64,000 bases of DNA from Halomonas sp. CUBES01 (GCF_020991005.1 NZ_JAJLLW010000001.1:62001-126000), one strand, 5' to 3'. Positions 51,394-60,693 are shown, counted from the first letter of the stretch. Notes: generated from the letters alone by a model not told the origin. Numbers and translations: made by a program.

Positions 51394-52296
51394 ATGAAGC
51401 TCAATTACCACCATCTTTACTATTTTTGGCAAGTGGCCAAATCGGGTCATCTGACCCGCACTGCCGAGTCGCTGCACGTATCGCAGTCGTCACTTTCCCA
51501 GCAAATTCGCCAGTTGGAAGCGCGCTTGGGCCAAGCGTTGTTTATCCGCGAAGGACGCCAGCTCCATCTTTCCGAAGCAGGTAGGCTTGCCTTTGATTAT
51601 GCAGAGGCCATTTTCACCCAGGGTGAAGAGCTTAGCGCGCTGTTCGCTGAAGGCGGACACGCTCATCGAGAAGTGGTGCGAGTGGGAGCGGTAGCGACGC
51701 TCTCGCGTAACTTTCAGGAGGGATTTGTGCGGCCGCTGCTGGGCCGAGATGATCTGGATTTGATATTGCAAAGCGGTGGTATGGATGACCTGCTGCGGCG
51801 GCTTGCTGCTCATAAGCTGGACGTCGTGCTCTCGAACCAGCCCGTGCGTGGCGATAGCGAACACCCCTGGCACTCACAGCGCTTGGCACGCCAATCGGTG
51901 AGCTTGATTGCATCGCCCCATCTGTCGCCGTCACCGGTATTCCCTCATGGGCTGAGCGAGCACGCCCTTATCCTGCCCGGCGTCGAAAACGCCACCCGCC
52001 TCGCCTTCGACCAACTCTGCAGCCACTACCGGCTAATCCCCAATATTGCCGCCGAGGTAGACGACATGGCCATGATGCGCCTGCTGGCCAGGGATACCCA
52101 GCATATTGCCGTGATGCCACCTGTCGTCGTGCGTGACGAACTGCAGCAGGGTACGCTCACCGATTACGGCGCGCTGCCGGGCGTATGGGAAGAGTTTTAT
52201 GCCATCACCATTCAGCGGCGATTTAACTCATCCGTACTACAAGAAATGCTCAATCAGCCTCAAGACTTGCTGTTAGGTCCTGGACTCATGGAATAA
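51394..52296 (+). CDS. NhaR-like LysR-family regulator
   Basis: 300 aa. N-terminal winged helix MKLNYHHLYYFWQVAKSGHL, then SESLHVSQSSLSQQIRQLE-type HTH; the YHHLYYFW start and C-terminal pattern (EEFYAITIQRRF) are those of NhaR, the Na+-responsive activator of nhaA in E. coli, rather than CbbR/CynR types. It is divergent from dabB-dabA with a palindrome between, so it probably controls them and itself. Inducer unknown (Na+, pH or inorganic carbon are candidates). Confidence 0.9.
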   Translation: MKLNYHHLYYFWQVAKSGHLTRTAESLHVSQSSLSQQIRQLEARLGQALFIREGRQLHLSEAGRLAFDYAEAIFTQGEELSALFAEGGHAHREVVRVGAVATLSRNFQEGFVRPLLGRDDLDLILQSGGMDDLLRRLAAHKLDVVLSNQPVRGDSEHPWHSQRLARQSVSLIASPHLSPSPVFPHGLSEHALILPGVENATRLAFDQLCSHYRLIPNIAAEVDDMAMMRLLARDTQHIAVMPPVVVRDELQQGTLTDYGALPGVWEEFYAITIQRRFNSSVLQEMLNQPQDLLLGPGLME

Positions 52297-52507
52297 CCAC
52301 TGCAATCTCTCCGGCGCATCGGCAGCCCGCCGATAATCAACTCAAACGCTATTCCCGGCAGCGACCCCCTGCCCGGAATACCGTCCGTGCTTTTAGCCAT
52401 TAGTCGATGCCCCCGAGCGGGTTGCCGATCTGTGCTAACGCCCTTGCCCTGCGATGCGCATGATGAATGGCACCGCATTCCAACAAGCACTTGTCGAGGG
52501 CCACGAA

Positions 52508-53647
52508 ATGAACAACAACACCAGGATCGATTTCATTTACCTCTCCGAGCAGGACATGATCCGGGCTGGCGTGACCGATATGGCCGCCTGCGTGGACACC
52601 ATGGAAGAGGTCTTCCACCTGCTTCACATCGGCGATTACCGCATGGCCGGGCCCAACAACGACTCCCACGGCGCGATGATCATGTTTCCGGAGGAGTCGC
52701 CCTTTCCCACCATGCCGAAACCGACTGCGGACCGTCGGATGATGGCGATGCCCGCTTACCTGGGCGGCAGCTTCTGCACCTCCGGCGTGAAGTGGTATGG
52801 CTCCAACATCGCCAACCGGGAAAAGGATCTGCCCCGCTCCATCCTGATGTTCACGCTGACCGACCCGGACACCGCCGCACCGTTGGCGTACATGTCGGCC
52901 AATCTGCTGTCGGCCTACCGCACCGGCGCCGTACCGGGGGTCGGCGCTCGCCATCTGGCGCGCAAGGATTCCCGCGTTATCGGCCTGCTGGGTCCGGGGG
53001 TGATGGGCCGCACGAGCGTGGCCGCGTTCATGGCGGTCTGCCCGGAGATCGACACCATCAAGATCAAGGGGCGCAGCGAGAAGAACATCAACGGCTTCAT
53101 CGACTGGGTGAAGGCGCACTATCCGCAGGTCACCAACATTGAGGTAGTCGACTCCGAGGAAGCCGTGGTACGCGATTCGGACATCGTGACCTACTGCGCC
53201 TCCGGCGAAGTCGGTAATCCCGACCTCTACCCGATGGTCAAGCGCGAGTGGGTCAAGCCCGGCGCCTTTCTGGCAATGCCGGCGCCGTGCAACTTCGATG
53301 CCGGCATGGAAGCGCCGGACATCCGCAAGGTGCTCGATGACACCGGCCTGTACGAAGCCTGGTACGAAGAAGTGCCCAAGCCTGCCCATAGCGTGATTCC
53401 GCTGGTCGGCGTCAAGTTCATGGACATGCTCCACGCCGGCAAGCTCGAGGCCAAGGCGCTGGAGGACCTTGGCGCCATCGTCTCCGGCGACAGTCCGGGC
53501 CGAAAAAGCGACGACGAGATCATCATGATGTCGGTCGGCGGCATGCCGGTGGAAGACGTTGCCTGGGCCACAGTCGTCTACCGCAAGGCCGTAGAGCAGG
53601 GCATCGGCGTCAAGCTGAACCTGTGGGATCAGCCCGCGCTGAAATAA
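52508..53647 (+). CDS. Ornithine cyclodeaminase/mu-crystallin family protein
   Basis: 379 aa from ATG 52508, after GAGGGCC; a GTG-type extension upstream is less likely. The NAD(P)-binding Rossmann motif is VIGLLGPGVMGRTSV near residue 160, preceded by ANLLSAYRTGAVPGVGARHL with the conserved Arg-Thr-Gly-Ala of the family. It is longer than ordinary ornithine cyclodeaminase. Members reduce or oxidise imines. It heads a cluster with a Rid protein and an FAD oxidase, so it may act on an imine from amine oxidation. I associate such trios with arylethylamine breakdown but cannot verify that here. Its first codons carry a Crc/Hfq-like A-rich tract. Confidence 0.86.
   Translation: MNNNTRIDFIYLSEQDMIRAGVTDMAACVDTMEEVFHLLHIGDYRMAGPNNDSHGAMIMFPEESPFPTMPKPTADRRMMAMPAYLGGSFCTSGVKWYGSNIANREKDLPRSILMFTLTDPDTAAPLAYMSANLLSAYRTGAVPGVGARHLARKDSRVIGLLGPGVMGRTSVAAFMAVCPEIDTIKIKGRSEKNINGFIDWVKAHYPQVTNIEVVDSEEAVVRDSDIVTYCASGEVGNPDLYPMVKREWVKPGAFLAMPAPCNFDAGMEAPDIRKVLDDTGLYEAWYEEVPKPAHSVIPLVGVKFMDMLHAGKLEAKALEDLGAIVSGDSPGRKSDDEIIMMSVGGMPVEDVAWATVVYRKAVEQGIGVKLNLWDQPALK
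52511..52520 (+). promoter_or_regulatory. Candidate Hfq/Crc catabolite site (CA motif)
   Basis: AACAACAACA directly after the ATG of the ornithine cyclodeaminase-family gene; it matches the Pseudomonas CA motif AANAANAA exactly. Inferred from sequence and the presence of crc. Confidence 0.5.
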
Positions 53648-53728
53648 CGCACCGACAAGTTCCAGCGCGGATGCCTGGCTCGGGCCAGCGCCCGCGCTGC
53701 CCATCGACTGCATAGCGAGACTTCCATA

Positions 53729-54154
53729 ATGAGCACGATCACCAAGGTCAAAACCGGCTCCAAATTCGAGGAACACGCCAGCTATTCGCGCGTGGTGGCC
53801 GTCGATAACTGGATCCTTGTCTCCAACACCGCCGGGCGCAACCCGGTGACCAAGGAGATTCCAGACGACGTCAGCGAACAGCTGACACAGGTTTTTGCCA
53901 ACATCGAAGGCGCTCTCGGCGCGGTCGAAAGCGACCTGTCCGACATTGTATCGGCGAGGATTTTCATCCAGAACCCGGCCGATACCGAAACGGTCATGAC
54001 CCAGTTCGGCGAGACCATGCGCGGCGTCGACCCGGTCATTACCGTGACCTGCCCGCCGCTCGGCGCCGAGGTCTACAAGGTCGAGCTGGAAGTGACCGCC
54101 TACCGTGGCGCCGGCAGCGCCGAGACCATCCGGATCGACACCTCCGCTCAGTGA
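53729..54154 (+). CDS. Rid-family (YjgF/UK114) protein, probable imine deaminase
   Basis: 141 aa. The RidA fold is recognisable (SRVVAVDNWILVSNTAG, then IEGALGAVESDLSDIVSARIF and VYKVELEVTAY). The Arg that binds substrate carboxylate in archetypal RidA, just before the VEIE strand, is Lys here, placing it in another Rid subgroup that may act on imines without a carboxylate. It would hydrolyse imines to carbonyl and ammonia. Between the ornithine cyclodeaminase-family gene and the FAD oxidase in one apparent operon. Confidence 0.88.
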   Translation: MSTITKVKTGSKFEEHASYSRVVAVDNWILVSNTAGRNPVTKEIPDDVSEQLTQVFANIEGALGAVESDLSDIVSARIFIQNPADTETVMTQFGETMRGVDPVITVTCPPLGAEVYKVELEVTAYRGAGSAETIRIDTSAQ

Positions 54155-54244
54155 GGCGTCGTTCGGCTTCTAACCTGATCGGGCGGGTGTGACCGGCCAT
54201 ACCGGCTGGCGCCCGTTCGATCACCGACCGATCAGGACGCGTTC

Positions 54245-55534
54245 ATGGCACCGACTATCGCCCCCGTCGAGACCTCTCACGACTTTCCCGCTTCGACCAC
54301 CGTAGTCATCATCGGTGGCGGCATTATCGGCCTGACCGCCGCCCTGACGCTCGCCGAGCGTGGCGTGCCCGTCACGGTACTGGAAAAGGGCCGTATTGCC
54401 GGTGAGCAGTCCTCCCGCAACCTGGGCTGGATCCGCAAGACCAGCCGCCACGGCGAGGACGTGCCGCTGGCGCTGGCCTCCGACCGGCTATGGGCCACCA
54501 TGGCCGAGCGCACCGGCAGCGACGTGGGGTATCGCCAGTCGGGCATCATGTTTTTGTCGCGCACGCCGGATCAGCTCGCCGTCCACGAAGCCTGGCTCGA
54601 GTCGGTTTCGGACCTGTCGCTGGATTCACGAATGCTGAGTGCGCGGGAGATCGATGCCAAGGTACCGGGCGGTCGCGGCGATTGGGCCGGGGCCATCCAT
54701 ACCCCCTCCGACGGCTACGCCGAGCCCACACTTGCCGCAAGCGCCATTGCCCGGGCGGCCATCGCCCGTGGCGCGGTGATCGTCGAGCACTGCGCGGTGC
54801 GCACCATTACTCGCGCCAGCGGCCGGGTGAGCGGGGTGGTGACCGAGCGCGGCGAGATCCGGTGCGACCAGGTACTGCTGGCCGGCGGCATGGGGTCGCG
54901 GCGCTTTCTGGGCAATATCGGCATCTCCCTGCCGACGCTGCCGCTGATCCTGTCGGTGTTCAGAACCGCCGCCATGGAGGGCCCCACCGACTGTGCCGTG
55001 GGCGGGCCGGATTTCTCCTTTCGCAAGCACAAGGATGGCGGCTTCATCGTGACCCAGCGCGGTGCGCTCGATGCGCCGCTGACGCTGGATCATCTGCTGG
55101 TCGGCGCCAAGTACCTGAGCGCACTACGCGCCCAGCGGGGGCTTTTGCGGATGTCGCTGGGCAAGCATTTCTGGCGGGAGCTCGCGCTGCCGCGGCGCTG
55201 GAAAACCGGCCCCTCGCCCTTCGAGCGCGAGCGCACCATCGACCCGCCGATCAACCAGGGGCTGAACAACGAGGCCCACCGCCACCTGTCGGCGGCCTGG
55301 CCGGTGTTCGAAAAGGCGACCATCGAAGAAGCCTGGGCGGGCATGATCGACATCACGCCGGACTCCAACCCGGTCATCGATGCGGTACCCGGCGTGCCCG
55401 GGCTGACCCTGGCCTCCGGTTTCTCGGGGCATGGCTTTGGCACTTCGCCAGCCGCCGGCCAGCTCGCCGCCGATCTGATCATGGACAAGACGCCGATCAT
55501 CGACCCAAAACCCTACCGCTTCGGACGGTTCTAG
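54245..55534 (+). CDS. FAD-dependent amine/amino-acid oxidoreductase (DAO family)
   Basis: 429 aa. FAD-binding VVIIGGGIIGLTAALTLAERG at residues 20-40 (shown in part: GGGIIG), ribose Glu in VLEKGRI, a DAO middle, and C-terminal GLTLASGFSGHGFGTSPAAGQ for the flavin. Members oxidise amino acids or amines to imines. Its relatives include DadA and sarcosine/glycine oxidases; substrate not decidable alone. No signal peptide. Its stop overlaps that of the convergent AraC gene by 3 bases (TCTAGA). Confidence 0.88.
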   Translation: MAPTIAPVETSHDFPASTTVVIIGGGIIGLTAALTLAERGVPVTVLEKGRIAGEQSSRNLGWIRKTSRHGEDVPLALASDRLWATMAERTGSDVGYRQSGIMFLSRTPDQLAVHEAWLESVSDLSLDSRMLSAREIDAKVPGGRGDWAGAIHTPSDGYAEPTLAASAIARAAIARGAVIVEHCAVRTITRASGRVSGVVTERGEIRCDQVLLAGGMGSRRFLGNIGISLPTLPLILSVFRTAAMEGPTDCAVGGPDFSFRKHKDGGFIVTQRGALDAPLTLDHLLVGAKYLSALRAQRGLLRMSLGKHFWRELALPRRWKTGPSPFERERTIDPPINQGLNNEAHRHLSAAWPVFEKATIEEAWAGMIDITPDSNPVIDAVPGVPGLTLASGFSGHGFGTSPAAGQLAADLIMDKTPIIDPKPYRFGRF

Positions 55535-56475
55535 ACCTCTGACGCCGCGTCCTTTTGGTCGGTGTCGAGCGCCCGCGCCCGCGCCCGAGTGGCTGAGGGC
55601 AGCTCCTGAAACAGGCGGCGGTATTCGCGGCAAAAGTAGCTTTGGTGGAAAAAGCCCTGGCTCGCGGCAGCGTCGGCCAGGCGCTGGCTGGGGTCGTGTA
55701 ACAGGCTGCGACGCACGGCATTGAGACGAAGGGCACGCAGGTAATGCACGGGGGATTGTCCGACCTCGGACTGAAAACTGTATTGCAGCGTGCGTCTGGA
55801 AATCCTCAACTGATGGCACAGGGCCATCAGCGAAGGCGGTTCGTCCGGGCATTCGCGTACCCGTGCCTGGCAGCGGTCGACAATGTAGCGCCGAGTCCGG
55901 TAATTGGTGGTATCAGGCTCGTTCGAGAGAACGCAGTCGCCGAGCAGCCATTCGATGCTGTCGTCGAGCTGGCGCACCAGCGACTCCTGCAGCGCCGGGG
56001 TCATCAATTCATGGCGGGGGCGCTGGCGCAGGTAATCGGTCATCAACTGCCACTGCTCGCGTACCTGGTTCAACAGCACCACCGGCACGTCGAGCCGTCG
56101 CAGGCGATGTTCATCGCGGCCAAGCCAGGCATGACGGCAGCGGTTGATGGAGACCACCAGCAGATCGTAGTTCGAGGGCGCCACGCTCCAGAACTGATCG
56201 CAGCGCGGCAGGACGGTCACGGTATCGGCGCCGTACAGATCCTCGCCTGGCCAGCGAATGGGCGTGACCAGGTGCCACTGCGAGTCGGGAAAGTGCATCT
56301 GCTGAAAGAGCCCCAGATTGGCGCTTTCACGAAACAGCCGTATTTCTTGGCTCGATATGTCCACGATCTCGCCCGAGAAAACACCGGCTTCGATCTGGCT
56401 GGATTCCTGCTGCCAGCCCTCCAGACGCTGGGCATGCTCCGCCGCATCAAGACAGTGGTGCAGTGCAATGGTCAT
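55531..56475 (-). CDS. AraC-family regulator (EutR-like)
   Basis: 314 aa from ATG 56475, after GGGAGGC; longer in-frame readings lack support. N-terminal effector domain of the EutR type (IRLFRESANLGLFQQMHFPDSQ), C-terminal two HTH units: LMALCHQLRISRRTLQYSFQ and VHYLRALRLNAVRRSL. EutR activates ethanolamine use; here it is next to an amine island, so it may sense an amine or its product. Divergent from the FeaR-like gene. Confidence 0.9.
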   Translation of the reverse strand: MTIALHHCLDAAEHAQRLEGWQQESSQIEAGVFSGEIVDISSQEIRLFRESANLGLFQQMHFPDSQWHLVTPIRWPGEDLYGADTVTVLPRCDQFWSVAPSNYDLLVVSINRCRHAWLGRDEHRLRRLDVPVVLLNQVREQWQLMTDYLRQRPRHELMTPALQESLVRQLDDSIEWLLGDCVLSNEPDTTNYRTRRYIVDRCQARVRECPDEPPSLMALCHQLRISRRTLQYSFQSEVGQSPVHYLRALRLNAVRRSLLHDPSQRLADAAASQGFFHQSYFCREYRRLFQELPSATRARARALDTDQKDAASEV

Positions 56476-56655
56476 GAAAAGCCTCCCGCCCGTGGCGCTT
56501 GTGGCACGCAAATTGCTGTTTGCAAATGACCCGTGCAGTGCGAGCGCACGGTGCAACCAGGTAACCTGAAACTTGACCAATGAAGGGTGGTGCCAAGGCG
56601 CTTTTTTATCTAGAGTGAGTATAACCATTAAAATGTTAATAAAAATGGTGACCCA

Positions 56656-57618
56656 ATGCTACACACGACTTCAACACCGACTCCTGCAACCTCTGCAACA
56701 TCCATGCCGTTCGATGCCTGGCTGGGCGCGCTGCGCCAGACCTGCGGTCACTTCGACTGCACCCCTAGAGATCGGCGCAGTTTTCAGGGCAGCGTTTCGA
56801 CGCGTACCAACGGTGGCATCGACATTGCCAACATCGTCACGAACGCCGAGAAGGTGACCAGCAGCCGTGCCCAGCGTCGCGACGAAGATCGTTACTGTTT
56901 TCTGGTCGTGCAGAAGCAGGGGCGCGCCACACTGGTGCAAAACGATACGGCGATTGTGCTGCGTCCGGGCGAGATGGCGCTGATGGATTCCATCGAGGCC
57001 TGTGACGTTATCCCCCACGGACTGATCGAGCACGATTCGCTTCACCTGTCGCGCCGTGAAGTCGCCCAGCGCTTCGGCGAGACGTCGATCCCCTTCATGA
57101 AGATCACGGCAGACTGCGCCAGCAGCCAGATTCTGCAACTGGTGGTTAATCGTATGGTGACCGAGCCGCTGGCATCGGCCGAACAAGAAGAGGAGGGGGT
57201 TTCGGACTCGCTGGTGGCGCTGCTGCCGACGATCTACCGACATCAGGCGCTGTCGCCGTCGTTCATGGAGCAGGCCGATGGCACGCTGTTCAATTGCGTG
57301 CAGCAGTTTATCGACCAGCACCTGCATGAGGACGAACTCGGGCCGGAACGCCTGGCGTTGGCCTTCCACATGTCGGTTCGCCAGCTTTATCGGCTGTTCG
57401 AACAGCACGGCGAAACGGTGTGCCGCTACGTTCAGCGTCGCCGCCTGGCGCGCTGTGCGGAGGAACTGGCAAGCCCGATGCTGATCAAGCGCTCGATCAC
57501 TCAGATTGCCTACAAATGGGGCTTTACCGATTCGGCGCACTTCAGCCGTGCTTTCAAGCGCGAGTTTGCAAGCTCGCCCCGTGAATACCGTCGCGCGTAC
57601 CTGGCGCGGGCCGCATGA
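56656..57618 (+). CDS. AraC-family regulator (FeaR-like)
   Basis: 320 aa. C-terminal HTH with LALAFHMSVRQLYRLFEQHG and IAYKWGFTDSAHFSRAFKREF; the pattern WGFTDSAHFS...SPREYRR and the N-terminal domain match E. coli FeaR, which activates tynA and feaB for phenylethylamine and tyramine. It lies between the EutR-like gene and a FeaB-like dehydrogenase, which strongly supports this role. AATAAAAA in its leader (56638-56645) also fits a Crc-type motif. Confidence 0.9.
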   Translation: MLHTTSTPTPATSATSMPFDAWLGALRQTCGHFDCTPRDRRSFQGSVSTRTNGGIDIANIVTNAEKVTSSRAQRRDEDRYCFLVVQKQGRATLVQNDTAIVLRPGEMALMDSIEACDVIPHGLIEHDSLHLSRREVAQRFGETSIPFMKITADCASSQILQLVVNRMVTEPLASAEQEEEGVSDSLVALLPTIYRHQALSPSFMEQADGTLFNCVQQFIDQHLHEDELGPERLALAFHMSVRQLYRLFEQHGETVCRYVQRRRLARCAEELASPMLIKRSITQIAYKWGFTDSAHFSRAFKREFASSPREYRRAYLARAA

Positions 57619-57714
57619 TGCGCGGCGTGCCGACCCGCGGGCGTACTGCACACCCGCTGATCGGCACCGGCCATCTTGCCAATCACACGGCGGCCGGCCG
57701 CTGTACGTTTCTAT

Positions 57715-59199
57715 CTAGTAGGCGATGCAGACCGACTTGAGCTCGGTGTAGGCGTTGACCGCTTCGGGGCCGAATTCCTTGCCCAGCCCGGACATCTTGA
57801 GCCCGCCGAACGGCATGGCCGGATCCAGGGTGACATGGGTGTTGACCCAGACGGTGCCGGCCTCGATGCGTGGCGTCAACGCCATGGCTTTGGAAAGGCT
57901 CTCGGTCCAGAGGCTAGCCGCCAGCCCCAGCTCGCTGTCGTTGACCATCCGCAGCGCCTGCTCGTCATCGTCGAAGGGAATCACCGTGAGTACCGGACCA
58001 AACACCTCTTCCCGGGCGATTTCCATATCGTGATCGGCGCCGCTGATCACCGTGGGCGAGACATAGAAGCCCTCGGATGGCACCTTGTTGCCTACATGGA
58101 CGTTGGCGCCCTGATCGCGGGCACGGTCGATGTAGCCCTGCACGCTCGCCTGCTGACGCTTCGAGACCAGCGGATTGACCTGTGCCTGCGGATCCATCCC
58201 GGGCCCTGCCTGCATGCTATCGACGGCCTGGGCCAGTCGCTCACAGAAGGTGTCGTGGAGGCTACGATGCACGTAGAACCGCGAGGCGGCCGCGCAGACC
58301 TGTCCCTGGTTGAACAATCCACCCAGCAGCGCGCCATTGACGGCCTTGTCGATATCGGCGTCCTCCAGCACCAGCATCGGATTCTTGCCGCCCAGCTCCA
58401 GCGAGAAGTGCGCCATGTGCTCGACGGCGGCATGGCCGACCTGCTTGCCGATCGCGGTGCTGCCGGTGAAGGTGACCTTGCCGACGTCGGGATGCTCGGC
58501 AATACGCGTCCCGACTGTGGCGCCAGAGCCCAGCACTACGTTGAATACGCCTTTTGGCACCCCTGCCTCGACCGCCAGTTCAGCCAGACGCAACACGCTC
58601 AACGGCGTTTCCGAGGCGGGCTTGAGCACCACCGAACACCCCGCCGCCAGCGCCGGCACCACCTTCCAGAGCGCGATCATCATCGGAAAGTTCCACGGCA
58701 CGATAGCTGCCACCACGCCGATGGGCTGGCGAAGGGTGTAGGTATTGAACTTAGCGCCCTCGGGCATGCCGATGGACACCTCACGGGTGCTGCCCTCAAG
58801 CTTGGTGGTCCAGCCGGCCATGTAGCGAATGAAGTCGACCGAGAAGCCGACATCGACGCCGCGGGCGATATTGATCGACTTGCCCTGGTTGAGGGTCTCG
58901 ATCTGGGCAAGTTCCTCGCCGTGCTCCTCCAGAAGGTCCGCAAAACGTAGCAGAATCCGCTCGCGGGCGGCGGGTGTCATCCCCGACCATCGGCCGTCCT
59001 CGACGCTTTGCCGTGTCAGTGCCACTGCCCGGTCTGCCAGTGATGTATCGCCCTCGGCCACCCGGGTCAGCGGCTGGCCGGTGGAGGGGTCGAGCACGTC
59101 GCGGGCCTGGCCGTCGGCCAAAAAGGCACCGTCGATGAACGAGCCCGTCGCTCGCGTGAAGAAATCCTGTACGACCTGTGATGCGGTGTGCTGATTCAT
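57715..59199 (-). CDS. Aldehyde dehydrogenase, FeaB (phenylacetaldehyde dehydrogenase)-like
   Basis: 494 aa from ATG 59199, after CAGGAGATCGCTC. Catalytic Cys302 in NQGQVCAAAS, general-base Glu268 in LELGGKNP, Asn170 in IVPWNFP, NAD motif FTGSTAIGKQ. Resembles E. coli FeaB along its length (ERILLRFADLLEEHGEELAQ; TVWVNTHVTLDPAMPFGG). It oxidises aldehydes, probably arylacetaldehydes, to acids. Convergent with the FeaR-like gene, followed by a porin gene upstream on the same strand. Confidence 0.93.
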   Translation of the reverse strand: MNQHTASQVVQDFFTRATGSFIDGAFLADGQARDVLDPSTGQPLTRVAEGDTSLADRAVALTRQSVEDGRWSGMTPAARERILLRFADLLEEHGEELAQIETLNQGKSINIARGVDVGFSVDFIRYMAGWTTKLEGSTREVSIGMPEGAKFNTYTLRQPIGVVAAIVPWNFPMMIALWKVVPALAAGCSVVLKPASETPLSVLRLAELAVEAGVPKGVFNVVLGSGATVGTRIAEHPDVGKVTFTGSTAIGKQVGHAAVEHMAHFSLELGGKNPMLVLEDADIDKAVNGALLGGLFNQGQVCAAASRFYVHRSLHDTFCERLAQAVDSMQAGPGMDPQAQVNPLVSKRQQASVQGYIDRARDQGANVHVGNKVPSEGFYVSPTVISGADHDMEIAREEVFGPVLTVIPFDDDEQALRMVNDSELGLAASLWTESLSKAMALTPRIEAGTVWVNTHVTLDPAMPFGGLKMSGLGKEFGPEAVNAYTELKSVCIAY

Positions 59200-59349
59200 G
59201 AGCGATCTCCTGCGCATGCAAGGCTTCAAATGAGGCGACATCGGCATGTCGCGCGATGTCGCAAAAGGGTTAGCTGAGCGTCAGGCTAATGCGCCATTCC
59301 CCCGACAACTTGTCCGTGTCTGCCGGTTGCATGACGCTATCTGCCAAGT

Positions 59350-60693
59350 TTAGAAATTAAATCCAACCAGCAACTGGCTGTAATAGTTGGTATCGCTGTC
59401 GCCCAGTTGGCTTCCGCCGTCGTTCGCGGAAACGTCGGGGCTGTAGCGACCCAGCAGCGGCATGACCCACCAGCGCTCGCTCGGCGACCACACGGCATAC
59501 AGATCGATCTCGTTGCCGCTGAGATTCGGTCCCGCCTCCGTGGAGAGGGTATCGAAGTCGTAGAGCATCGCTCCGAGGCTCACGCTCGCCGACGGCGTCA
59601 GCGTCAGGTTGATCTGCTGCACCCGGGCATTGGTATTGAAGGGGCCGGCGTAGTTGGCGGCGACCTCACCCTGGAACCAGGTACCGAGCGCGCGTCCGTT
59701 ACCGTAGAACAGCGGATCGTACTGCTCGGAAAAGCGGCTGAAGCGGTAGCTAACGGCAGGCGAGCCGGGCAGCTTGTCGAAGGTCCAGCCCGCCTCCAGA
59801 TACCAGGCGTTCTCGTGGTCGTCGCTGCCGTTTTCCTGCCAGGCGTACTGGCCGGCGAGAAACAGGTTCTCGACGCCGGCGTTGCCCTGGCCGCGCAGGC
59901 TGTAGACCCGGGTATCCTCGCGCTCGGGGTAGAGAAAGGCGTAGTCGTCATCGATGTCGAGGACGTCGAGGTAGGTCGCTCCCAGTGTTCCCGCGTCGGA
60001 GACGTGCTCCAGCGTGGCGACGCTGAGTTCCGGCTCGGCCTGGGCGGGGTTGCCCGACGTCAGCCACATCAGGTCACCCCGCCACCCCTGATCGCCGCCG
60101 AGGCGCAGCACCGCGGTATTCTCGAAGGACTGGCGCGCTGCCAGATAGTAAGCGCCGCCACGGTCGAGGTCGCCGCCCAGCACCCCCTCGCCGAAATTGA
60201 GCGAATCCCCCGCGATCAGGAAGCCGTCGCCGACCTGGACATGCTGACGTCCCACGGACAGGTCGACGCCATCCTGGCCCAGCGCCGGGAACAACCCGCC
60301 GGACTTCCAGCCGGCGTAGAGATTCTCGAGATGGGTGCGCCGCTCATCGCCGGTGGTGAAGCCGGCGGCGTCGCCCTGGCCGAACGTTCCTCCCGAGACC
60401 CCGGCCACGTTGGCATAGAGCGAACTGCTGTCACCGCCCAGCGCGTGCGTGACATCGAGCCCGTACTTGACGAACCCCTCCTGCCAGTCTCGGCTTCCGG
60501 CCTCGGCGGTTTCGGATTGGGCGTAGCCCTTCTGGCTGTGAAAGGCCCCGGCCACGCCCGTGACGTTCAGGTTGATCTGGGTCTGTGCCGTGTCATGGAT
60601 CTCGACAGCCGAGGCATTCCCGCACATTGAAAGCGTGATGATCGAGCCAACGGCAAGTCTTGTCAGTATGGGGCAGTAGCGTGAGGTGATCAT
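59350..60693 (-). CDS. Outer-membrane porin (probable substrate channel)
   Basis: 447 aa with signal peptide (CGNASA/VEI) and beta-barrel alternation throughout, ending in the aromatic VGFNF typical of outer-membrane proteins. Acidic (DDDYAFLYPEREDTRV). Similar to OprD/alginate-export style channels only in general; family not named with confidence. Same strand as the aldehyde dehydrogenase and TRAP genes, suggesting uptake of the cluster's substrate. Confidence 0.84.
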   Translation of the reverse strand: MITSRYCPILTRLAVGSIITLSMCGNASAVEIHDTAQTQINLNVTGVAGAFHSQKGYAQSETAEAGSRDWQEGFVKYGLDVTHALGGDSSSLYANVAGVSGGTFGQGDAAGFTTGDERRTHLENLYAGWKSGGLFPALGQDGVDLSVGRQHVQVGDGFLIAGDSLNFGEGVLGGDLDRGGAYYLAARQSFENTAVLRLGGDQGWRGDLMWLTSGNPAQAEPELSVATLEHVSDAGTLGATYLDVLDIDDDYAFLYPEREDTRVYSLRGQGNAGVENLFLAGQYAWQENGSDDHENAWYLEAGWTFDKLPGSPAVSYRFSRFSEQYDPLFYGNGRALGTWFQGEVAANYAGPFNTNARVQQINLTLTPSASVSLGAMLYDFDTLSTEAGPNLSGNEIDLYAVWSPSERWWVMPLLGRYSPDVSANDGGSQLGDSDTNYYSQLLVGFNF

